Position numbers and translations under genes: made by a program. The notes below the pieces were generated by a model. That model was not told where the DNA came from. It ran no database searches and saw only the letters and a list, made by a program, of their open reading frames with translations. 28,426 nucleotides of DNA from Gymnopilus junonius. Lineage: Eukaryota; Basidiomycota; Agaricomycetes; Agaricales; Galerinaceae. The stretch spans positions 1 through 28,426 of the forward strand of contig JADNYJ010000414.1 of NCBI GenBank assembly GCA_015501075.1, in the 5' to 3' direction. Numbering within the stretch: the stretch's first letter is position 1; each line of letters starts with the position of its first letter. Positions 20,161 to 28,426 of this stretch are shown one piece after another.

Positions 20161-21061
20161 CAGCTTGCGGTGTTTAGCCTTGCCCTACGCCGGAGGCTCG
20201 TAGGTGGGTTCGAGTACTCTCTTTACACACATGAGCTTCATTGATTCATCCTCCTCCTCAGGTCGATGCTCCAACTGCCCCTCTCACCACCATCCTCTTC
20301 CCTCCACGTCCTTCATGGCCTCCAGACTTCCAAGCCGTGCGAACCGCCCTCCTCCTGCTTCCGAGCCCATCTGAGCGCGGCGTCTGCCATAGGACGAGTT
20401 GGCCTCTGGTCTTCCGCAAGGGAGGCACGTCATTGTAATTGACGCCATTTACAGTTTTCCGGGTATCAACTGCTTAGATGTGTACCTCCTGAGTTCGCAG
20501 CCCCCGCATTCCGGTCGACGTCTGCGGCACTTTTATTCCATGTTCGACTTCCGGTTGCGTTATGATGAATGAAACATGAATCTCAAATATTTTTGACTCA
20601 CACTACGCATAGGGCATGCAAGATTCTGCCTTAGCCATTATATGTTCTTATGGTCCTTCGTTCCTTCATTGGAGTATTTTGTGGTAAGATTATGTATTCC
20701 GTTGTTGGAAATTGGCTGACCACCCGCCTTCTCTGTATGTGGTCGTCTTCTCAATTCTTTTCTTGACGCCTAGAAATTAGTTCTTCTGGTCTTTCAAGAC
20801 AAAGCTGATTCATCCCTTTCGTGAAGTGGTTATGCCAACCTCTTGCATGTGTCGGAAGTTCCTAATACTTCTGACTGTGGCATCCCCCAACATTGTCTAC
20901 TGGGCTCTGGTGTTCAGTGATATTGTTTTAATTGTTCTCCCATGTTGCTGTAGCTTTATGTTCTCTTGCAGTGTTTGGAATTCGATGTAAGTATTATTAT
21001 TGACTTTGTCCAGAACTTTAAAATTGAATTGCGAAATGAATGACAAATTGCCAATGAAATC
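20161..21061. other. No recognised feature
   Basis: A C/T-rich stretch at 20241-20438 is open on the plus strand, but its proline- and serine-rich translation looks compositional. The remainder is T-rich and has no convincing exon. Confidence 0.4.
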
Positions 21062-21395
21062 TCATTTCACCACCATCCTCCGGAAATCCAGCCATTGGTT
21101 GTGTAGAACCGGGAAAGCGTTTGAGGATGCAGCTTTGAGGCAAGACTTACCCCAAGGATTACGCCTCGGACTGAGCTCCAGAAAGCCTTTATTCATTTGA
21201 CATTGTGAAAGGTTGTTAAGACCATATTGGGATGGCTCGTCCTGATGCTTCGACCTGACAGCCTGCCAGTGCGCATTGCTGCAAAAGAAGGATAGAGCGC
21301 AATCAGGGCACGGTTTTAAGCCTGTGGAAAGAGGGGTATGGTTGTCCAACCGTGCTTCAATATGAAAAATAACGTCTGAGCCGCCTTCAGGGTTT
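21062..21395 (-). pseudogene. MYND/MSS51_C remnant (copy C), internally deleted
   Basis: On the minus strand the start of exon 4 (GSDVIFHIEARL, then LKPCPDCALSFFCSNAHW, SKHQDEP, LSQCQMNK) is joined at about 21181-21190 straight to the last exon (LELSPRRNPWG ... HNQWLDFRR). In copy B these two points are about 1.0 kb apart (near 12545 and 11540), so everything from the middle of exon 4 to exon 9 is gone. The 5' part, with the MYND finger, is missing as well. A 95-codon open frame still crosses the junction, but no product is expected to fold as the family does. It resembles copy B more than A at several sites (SPRRNPW, CxMN). Confidence 0.88.
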
Positions 21396-23988
21396 CAAAG
21401 CCCTACGTCTACCAACCCTGAGCCATAGCGATCTCTCGATCTTGAGTCTACAAATTCGCAGGCTTTGACAAACTGTAACTATGCAAGCAAACGGTACACG
21501 ACAATATCAATTTTGGAGACCTTCCTGCGGTCACTCATATGCAGCACTCCCTTAGGGCTGGAGCCGGCAGCTGTTCATGGGATCACATAGAGCGAACCTT
21601 GCATGGACGTTCTGTCCTTCTCTATGCAAGTGCATCGCACTTTGCTATGCCATATGGTCGTGTCTACTTCCTTCAATGCGATGTCAGAACCCAAGGCGAC
21701 CTCAAGGCTGTACCATTTCAAATTCTCTCTCTTATTGTGATTAAATTGTAAATAGACATCTTCCTAACCAAGACTCGTTATCAAACCCTCTTCGAACCTG
21801 ATTGACGTCGAGCGCCGAATAACCATTTAATGGACTGAGGTTTCCTCTCAACCTGACCTGATTTCTGACCCATCTATCAAAGAGACCCACTTCTTTTCCT
21901 CTTCTGTCCAAGTTCCAGAACTTCCTGCAATCTCTTTATTACTGGCTGTAACTACATACATACCTTCATCAGACGTCTGATCAAAAAATTTCAGAAGTCC
22001 CAGTACTTATGGATGCAGCACTCTGCAGCACTCGAAGTCGCCATCCCTCAGTGCGCTTCCATTTCATATTCCTTCCCATGAAATGTGCTTCTTCTATTTT
22101 ATATTCTCTGCGTACAACTTACACGGTTACAACAAGCGAGCGGGCACCACGGGCTTGTGATCTAATATTAGATTCTGACCAGCTGGGTGATAGGAATCCT
22201 TGCTGGTCAAAAATCAACATAAGCGTCACTTGGATTTTTCAAATAAGGATCACCGGCGCGAGCCTCTTGCTCATTTTATCACTCAGTCTCCCAAGTTACT
22301 TTTTTCTTTCCACGAATGACTACGAATAGATCATTATGCACTGAGTATGTCAGCAAGCCATATCAACAACGTTTATCGTGCATCTTAAACTCTATCATCA
22401 CCTCCATATGGACCAGTACTACGGGTGGTAACTGAAGATGCGCACAGACACTGCCATAGCAGGTCTACATGCGATATAGCGCCTGATGGGGAACATAAGC
22501 ATATACCCATTTATCCCACCGGCGCCTGGAACTCCTTTTCCATGACAGCTTGTTCCTTGAACCTCACCGCTTCAGATTCCGATACCATAAGCACCAATGC
22601 ATTAATTAAAGGCCGTTATCACAGTCAGAGGTATTTTCGCCTTGTCAAAAGTTGCTTGTAACTGCTGCCTGGACGGAGTCAAATACGTCACGCATGCTGC
22701 ATACTTGTTTAGCGCAAAGTATAACATGAGTACTGAGTGCCTTACTGACTCGTCAAGCTTGGGACATCTCACGTCCCAAATCAGATGCTCACGCACTTAA
22801 AGAATATCTCACCGACAGATTGGGCGAAATAGTGAAATGTCCGTTGATTTCCCAGTGTCAATGTCAATGTCTTGTCATTGAACGTCTCACTTTAGAAAAT
22901 AATTCAACTACACGCAGCATGGATAATGGGTACACTGTACCACTGGAAGTATCTTGAACAACAGAATAAAGGATCAGAAGATTCAGTTCAAAAGAAAAAA
23001 CCTTCCTAATTTTCCCCGTTTCACCTCAGCCCGTAGCCAGCGGTCGTATTTGTAATACTGTATCCATATATAACGCTGCTTCTTTTCTCTAGAAAGGCTT
23101 TTCTTTCACCCAACGGTCTCTGTGAAAGGGCTAGAAGGTGAAGAAGTTGTACTTTATACTTAGCCTACATCACAATCATTGAGAGTCAATTTGAGACTGG
23201 CACCCTTGATGTTCGGCATCTCTACGCAATGGAGGTACCGATATTACATCTGTCTGAAGTTCTCTTGAGGATCAGAATCACCTTTTATTAGCCATAGTAC
23301 GCTTCCAATGATACCTCTGAATCACAGCTGACCTTGACTATGATGGTTGAGAGTCGCCGCCTCACTTAAGGGTTGACAGGTGCTGGCCTCTACTTCAGTG
23401 ACACGTACGATGTCAGACAGGCACATAGGATTGAACGACCTCAATGATGCCGCAGGAAATAAATGTTTAGTTCCGATGATCCTGGATTACTAAAGCCAGT
23501 GTCCAGAGTACACGGCCATCTATCCCATGACATGTGTTGCAACAGTACCAGCCCATTGCCCAACAGGATACGTTGAGTTCGGATGAAGGACGACAGATGA
23601 TCGATGAAACCTCATGGCGGAATATAAGGCAAAAAGTGGGGCCTTCAGCCAATCAGAGACCCGGTAGGCTCCATTTTTTCGTTTGAACGGAATTTGCAAA
23701 TAACCTCTAATCATCGATTGGTGACGCAGTGGGAAATCCAAGTGCCCAGATTGACCATTTCATGGATCGTGGAGATTCGGAAGATGGGGCTGGGAATTTC
23801 ATCGAAGCTCAGTTGCTTACTTGGAGACCGTGCGATAAAAAAAGAACGCTGCACCAAATCCAACGCCGACCTTGATGGAAGACGAACGACCATTTTTAAA
23901 ACGAACTCTAATGACTTCCAATTAAAAGGATAGCATCATCATCAAATTCTGGACGTCTGAGCCTTCCACCCCTTTCTACTCGATTTCA
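21396..23988. other. Long stretch without a recognised gene
   Basis: Open frames are short (longest about 106 codons, 22009-22329) and none resembles a known family. A minus frame at 22602-22796 and a plus frame at 23694-23933 are weakly protein-like, but I found no splice pattern joining them. The last few hundred bases should hold the promoter of the DUF6534 gene. A CCAAT lies at 23649-23653, and a pyrimidine-rich tract (CCTTCCACCCCTTTCTACTC) comes just before the ATG. Confidence 0.4.
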
Positions 23989-25460
23989 ATGGATCCGGTA
24001 CCACCTATCCCTGCAGATGTCGCAAGGACGTGAGTCTGCGTATGCTGAATTCGAAGACAGACTGATCACCACTTGCCCTCGTAGTGTTGGCCCGCTGGTG
24101 AGCCTAAAGAATTGAATTCAAAGCCCTCACCAATCCAAAGCTGGGTAGCTTTTAGCATATCTACTTCATTGGGGTCTGTTTGGGTCTCTCTCCACGCAAG
24201 TCTGTGAGTCACCTACGTAGAACGTCAAATATCAGTCTCCCCTGATCAGGCTCGGTGATTTTTAGATCTCTACTTTCTGGCTTTCCCAAACGATCCTCGA
24301 TGGACGCAAATGCTAGTCTATGGACTGTACATCGCCGAGTTCATACAAACCGTCCTCCTTACGCAAGCTGCGTTTTCCTCCTTCGCGGAGGGTTTTGGAA
24401 ATTTGAACGCTATCAACGAAGAGGGAAATTTGTGGTTTTCAGTCCCTATCATGAGCTCTGCAAGTGCGTTCTATTGATTCTCGAAACACAGCATTACTCT
24501 AATTCATCCCCATTATTGAAGTCGCCTCTGTGGTGCAGGTTTTCTATGCATATCGCATACGAATCTTGGCGCAGTCCAATATAGTACCTAGCATCATCGT
24601 TTTGGTAAGGCATCTTCCGTTTTAGATCTGTCAAAGACTCTAAGCATGATCCCAGTTGTCTTTCATTCAGCTCAGCGGAGGGATCGCAACTGGAATCATA
24701 GCTCACCAATCCAGGGTATTCACGCAGTTCTTGGGCACAAAGGTGTACATCGCAACTGGGGTAAGTTGGTTTTCTCAGTATACATATCCATAAAATAATC
24801 CTCCGTGTAGCTCTGGAACGGTGGGAGTGCCTTATGCGACGTGATCATTGCAGCAGGCATGACATACTATGCGAGTCGTTTCCTCTCTTTGGATGGTTCC
24901 CTGGGATCTCACTATAATCACCTTCCATCAGTTATCACAGAAGAGGACTTCGTGGAAACAGACCAGAAAGGTAGTCCAGAAACTCATCCGCCTGGTCATT
25001 GAAACCGGAACCTTGACAGGCAAGCCCACGTTCTCGCATGCGTATTTATATCAGGGTATCTAAAGCAACAACACCGCGCCGCAGCTACAATCGCCATTAT
25101 CAACCTCATCCTATCCCTCCTTCCGGGAAAGCCAACCTATTTCCAAACGACATCCGGAATCCTAGGAAAGATGTATTCGACGACTATGATGGTAGTATTT
25201 AACAGCCGCACGAAGATCGTCGGAAGCGAAAGTTCGAAAGAGTACATGTCCGATGGTGATGCGGTGCGGAGCGCCAACCCAGATCCTGGTCTTAACGGGT
25301 TCGGGCGGGTCCTCATTACACAGGAGCAGTACACTTACCCATTGGATGACTGGACTGCAACGGTGAGTAATTTTTTTTATCTGGGACTAGAATGAAATAA
25401 CTAAGCAAGGGATGGCAGAACAAGAAGGCGGAGGAAGCTAGCGCACCTAGTGGTGCATAG
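23989..25460 (+). CDS. DUF6534-type multi-pass membrane protein, ten exons
   Basis: Exons: 23989-24029, 24085-24097 (13 nt), 24149-24203, 24266-24463, 24522-24604, 24656-24760, 24811-24870, 24932-25019, 25085-25362 and 25419-25460, giving an unbroken 320-residue protein. Family blocks appear in order: TVGPLLLAYLLHWGLFGSL (14-32), TQVYLYFLAFPND (34-46), YGLYIAEFIQTVLLTQAAF (55-73), LWFSVPIMSS (92-101), VVQVFYAYRIRIL, LSGGIATGI, GGSALCDVIIAAGMTYY (169-185), RLVIETGTLTATIAIINLI and MMVVFNSR (249-256). About seven hydrophobic segments are followed by a polar tail. The region from about 165 to 256 is the DUF6534 domain typical of Agaricomycetes, with no established function. It is probably an integral membrane protein. 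Two introns (24871-24931 and 25020-25084) start with GC. The exon 9 to 10 acceptor (25418) is less certain than the others, since an upstream AG at 25409 is also possible. Confidence 0.9.
24871..24931 (+). other. GC-AG intron (GCGAGT donor)
   Basis: Splicing TAT to TTA across this 61-nt interval gives MTYY-LSQKRTSW, which fits the family with no gap. All GT donors nearby are in the wrong phase for the following exon. It has a CACTATAATC branch-like site and a CATCAG acceptor. The donor differs from GTGAGT by one T to C change. Confidence 0.75.
25020..25084 (+). other. GC-AG intron (ACAG/GCAAGC donor)
   Basis: Reading through meets a TAA at about 25060. Removing this 65-nt interval joins ETGTLT to A-TIAIINLI, as in the family. 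The AG/GCAAG donor is the classic GC-AG consensus. TATCTAAAG serves as branch site and CCGCAG as acceptor. Confidence 0.85.
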
Positions 25461-26607
25461 TGTCGAAGCATTTTGACTATTTATCGATGTTGTATTATTG
25501 AGACAATCAAAGATCAGCAAAAAAAATGTAGGAATAAAAGCCTTCAAGTCCCCTAAATGTCGTCCAGCTCGCGTTTTCTATATTTCTCTTCAGTACGCAA
25601 ACCAATCTCCTGAACCATCGTACTCAGCGCGATTGATCAAATTTTGACCAGGTCCTTGCCGGGCTTGCTCCGAATCGACAATCTACTGTTCCAGAGAAAA
25701 GATACGCAAGAGAGAAGGCAAAAGTGATGGGTAGTACGATTCTTCGGATTCGAATTCGAAGGCGTTCCACTTCAAACAGTGTTCTAAGTAGTTGAGTCAA
25801 CTTGAAGAACAAGAACAAGAACAAGAAGAGAAGGGGGAGGAGGAGGAATGGAATATCTGGCATGTTGATATCCAATTGCTAGTATATTATCATTCAACAT
25901 GGAAGGGATGTCGAGTTCGAGTCGAGTTCAAAGGGAGTGAGTGCACAAACGAATACGGACCATGCGTGACGTATATACGCAGTAAAGATAGATATGGGTA
26001 TTTCAGCGTTTCAGTACCGAATAAGGTCAGATCTGGGTGGAAGTCTACAGGAGCATAAAGTTGGAGAGATGAGCAAGAGATACTTAAGAGTCACTTCAGG
26101 GATGTGGGAGAGCGGGAGCCAAGCGGGAGCTGACCTTAACCCTAAACGACTCCAGGGCGGGATCTTGTCGGGCGAAAAATATCGCCCCTCTTTCCTTCTA
26201 CTAGTACTACGCCTTTTACACCCACTTATTCCAGCAGCTACGCCTCTCTAGACCGATTTCGAAAGGCTAGGGCTAATTACCGTCACCGCCAGATTCGAAT
26301 TGAACCTCGCTACGGTGGTCACGCACACCCCGAGCCGGAGTTTCGAGCTTGATTGGACGTCCAGCTGGACGAACCGGACCCGCCCTCATGAAATGCGTTT
26401 ATCAGCTCGGCTTGGATTCACTAGGCCGTGGGCCTGACTCATAGGGTCGATGAACATGGAGTTACGCTGTCCAGCTCAGCAAACTGCTTATTACGCCCAC
26501 CTCATCCTCCGAGTTCGTCTGTTCTCTGTGTCCTCTGGTTCTTCCTGCTAACGTGTTTGTAGGTTCGCGGTCGCCTATGCTGCTATATATAGTGTTAATA
26601 TGCTGCT
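25461..26607. other. 3' flank of the DUF6534 gene, no gene recognised
   Basis: An AATAAA lies 73 nt past the stop (25533-25538). A purine-rich tract with (GAACAA)n and GAGGAGG repeats lies at 25803-25852. An open frame of 88 codons (25792-26058) is driven partly by this low-complexity tract. At about 26330-26460 a G/C-rich stretch is weakly reminiscent of the leading part of the repeat units, too weak to call. Confidence 0.4.
25533..25538 (+). terminator. AATAAA polyadenylation-like signal
   Basis: AATAAA follows the TAG stop of the DUF6534 gene by 73 nt. Positional evidence only. Confidence 0.4.
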
Positions 26608-27340
26608 GTGTTCTGCAGCTTCAAACCATCGGTTCATCCAGTAATCCATTGGCACTGCAGCCATACCACCGCCCATATACGTAGTCCATCCGTCTTGGCA
26701 TGCTCCTTCATTAACTCAGTTTGGCGGGTCAAGGTGTCCCCCACCACCCTTTTTATGACTCTGAATATTTCTGGCGCGATAAAGAAGAGATACGGCAAAC
26801 AGATGAACGTTAACATTGAGGCCCTGACGATCAAATTGATATTGCCTCTAGGAAAGCTGCACAAGGAGAAAACGAGGTCATTCCAGCCTGTTCTTCAACC
26901 TCGACCAGCGGCGCGCTTCCTTCCTCGCTGCCTGCTTTACCTTTTCCCCACCCTATTCAGCTTTTGATAAAGCTCAAGATTCTCTTCACATTCCTCGACT
27001 TCCACATTCACCATCACCGCAACGTCATGAACATTTCTTATCTCAATATCAATGTCCGAAAATTGGGACCACGTCCCCAATTACTCACTCCCGCACCCCA
27101 GCCATCGCCTGTACGACCCCAGCTCTTGTTTGAACCACATGGGCCCAGGCGAATTTTCACTGCATGCCTTCTCGCGTCCTTATTCAAATATTCACCCATG
27201 ACGACGAAGCATGTCCCATCAGCTTCTCCAGACCTGCCTGCCGCTCTTCGGTTACTCAGCGTCATAGTTGGACGTTTAACTCCCCGACCCCCTCAACCCA
27301 AGCAGCACCTACACAAGCGGCGGAGGCAGAAGGAAAAGGC
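26608..27340. other. Opposed unassigned open frames
   Basis: A plus frame (26608-26967, 119 codons) and a minus frame (26864-26634, with a hydrophobic segment MLTFICLPYLFFIAPEIF) overlap, and another plus frame follows at 26964-27347. The minus frame has a plausible membrane segment followed by a charged part (RVIKRVVGDTLTRQTELMKE). No family is recognised and neither can be extended convincingly. Confidence 0.2.
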
Positions 27341-27589
27341 TGACTAGTCCCTTGCGCAAGGAGGAGTTGGACCTGAGGGCGAGTTAGTATGGTACATGGT
27401 CGTACCCGTTTGTGATGCCGTTGCAGTCATTTGTCGCTGCCTGCTGTGATAACGTGGTGAGTTGAGCGTGGTGGTGAGTTGAGCATGGTCCTGCCAGGAG
27501 CGAGGAGAGCAGGGACCCCACGGCTTTGTCGGGTGCATTCTCTGCCTCCGGCGTGGACGACGTAGGGACATGTGGTGAACCGTGAACTG

Positions 27590-27665
27590 GCAGTGTTCGC
27601 CTTGTTCGCCTTGTTCACCATGAAATGCCTCAAGGTCAAGATCAAAGTCAAGGTCGAGGTTCAAT
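27590..27665 (+). repeat. Short tandem repeats (9-bp and 6-bp)
   Basis: About three copies of a 9-bp unit (TTCGCCTTG) at about 27597-27620 are followed by hexamers of the CAAGGT/CAAGAT/CAAAGT type at about 27631-27660. They give the low-complexity start (LDLDFDLDLE) of a minus-strand open frame at 27664-27344, which I do not consider a supported gene. Confidence 0.6.
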
Positions 27666-28426
27666 GTTCAGGCTCCAAATTCAAGCTCTAGCCCACGAAG
27701 AAATGGGGTGAATTAAAGTGAGCTGTGCGGGTGAAGCGTGAGTGCAGGGAGACTATTCTTCTTGCCCAATTTCCTTCTTCACTCTACTTTCTTCGTTCTC
27801 TTTCTCCTATTTTCTTCTTCCTACCTGTTCTTTCTACCACATCTCTTTTTATGACATGGCATGGTACTAACGAAGCATTCCCTTTTTTTACTCATTTTAA
27901 TCTAGGACGAGCATTAACGCCAGCGCCATTGACAGAAAACATACATAACGCTCCAAGGATCACTAAGACCCCGCTTCTTCCCCAACTCCGACTCCTGTCA
28001 CTTGGAATCAGTGTTGCATACTCACTGCGGCGTCTACTTATCCTTGCTATGCAGCACAATCCCACCCCAAATGGCCTGGCCATTGTAATATAAATCACAG
28101 CGGTGTCGCCATTGAGCAGGTACTTGAAACGATTTTATGTGGGTTTCAGAATCCAATCCACCCAGACTTCTCTCGGGATCCGCGCAGTCCGATGGATCAC
28201 GTGCTGGCTCAAATGGGTGTGAGCCGACCTGGACTGCTAAGCGACGCTTACCATCAACGGTCCCTGTGCCGGTCACAGCCGCTATTTGTTTGGCTCTCAA
28301 GCCGTCGCCTCCCGTTGCCCTTCCGCCTCGTTTTCCAGCGCTAACGTTGTCTCATCTCAGCTCCGTCCCCCTAACCGTCCCCTGAGCCTCCTCGATGCGA
28401 ACGGGCGTCTGTTGGGCTTTCCCTTT
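27666..28426. other. Window end, repeat-family piece but no recognised gene
   Basis: The stretch at about 27770-27900 is pyrimidine-rich and ends with GGCATGGTACTAACG, like the intron-like ends of units 1 and 2 (GACCTAGTACTAACGG, GGCATAGTGCTGACGG). Open frames beyond (27725-28093, 28137-28385, and minus 28300-28034) are short and unrecognised. Confidence 0.4.

Noticed and set aside
20165..20232. GGTTCGAGTACTC, resembling a tRNA B box / T-loop
   Set aside because: The flanking bases do not form a T stem, and no acceptor or anticodon stem can be drawn around it.
24494..24709. Minus-strand open frame within the DUF6534 region
   Set aside because: It is antisense to exons 5 and 6 of a gene whose family blocks are clear on the plus strand.
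26130..26150. CTTAACCCTAAAC, resembling a telomeric CCCTAA repeat
   Set aside because: Only about one and a half units with no further copies nearby, so chance is the simplest explanation.
27344..27664. Minus-strand 106-codon open frame starting NLDLDFDLDLE
   Set aside because: Its start is made by a hexamer repeat and the rest shows no family pattern or splice context.

Overview
The window looks like nuclear DNA of a mushroom-forming basidiomycete (Agaricomycetes). Four signs point there: genes split by many short introns (about 47-90 nt, GT..AG, often with CTAAC/CTGAC-like branch sites), two paralogous MYND zinc-finger genes of the MSS51-C-terminal type, a fungal DUF6534-type membrane protein, and a GH131 beta-glucanase. 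Coding density is low. No rRNA, tRNA, CRISPR array or transposase/reverse-transcriptase frame was seen. I rebuilt the gene models by hand from splice signals, frame continuity and paralogue comparison.

Layout: (1) 1-1220, coding-like remnants with weak similarity to 10013-11180. (2) 1221-2440, minus strand, a six-exon GH131 glucanase gene with signal peptide whose frame is broken by three single-base losses. (3) 2873-4744, minus strand, an intact nine-exon MYND/MSS51_C gene (copy A). (4) 4745-6420, its 5' flank, including a 172-codon open frame in phase with the gene. (5) 6425-8725, a repeat block (unit 0). (6) 8730-10010, unassigned open frames. (7) 10013-11180, remnants resembling region 1, with a 15-bp minisatellite. 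(8) 11429-13406, minus strand, the second intact MYND/MSS51_C gene (copy B). (9) 14170-18840, two tandem repeat blocks (units 1 and 2) related to unit 0 and built from modules of about 510 bp. (10) 18840-20110, a decayed fourth block. (11) 21062-21395, an internally deleted third MYND fragment (copy C). (12) 21400-23988, nothing convincing. (13) 23989-25460, plus strand, an intact ten-exon DUF6534 membrane-protein gene with two GC-AG introns. (14) 25461-28426, no recognised gene, but microsatellites and another piece of the repeat family.

The main theme is segmental duplication. The series remnant, MYND gene, shared 5' flank, module array occurs twice in the same order, with the GH131 gene only in the left copy. 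A further array and a deleted MYND fragment lie to the right. The MYND copies keep exon lengths identical to the base in eight of nine exons, while the arrays and the GH131 gene are decaying. The genes do not form an evident pathway or cluster. The module family has coding-like segments and intron-like ends but no intact frame, and is the least explained content.
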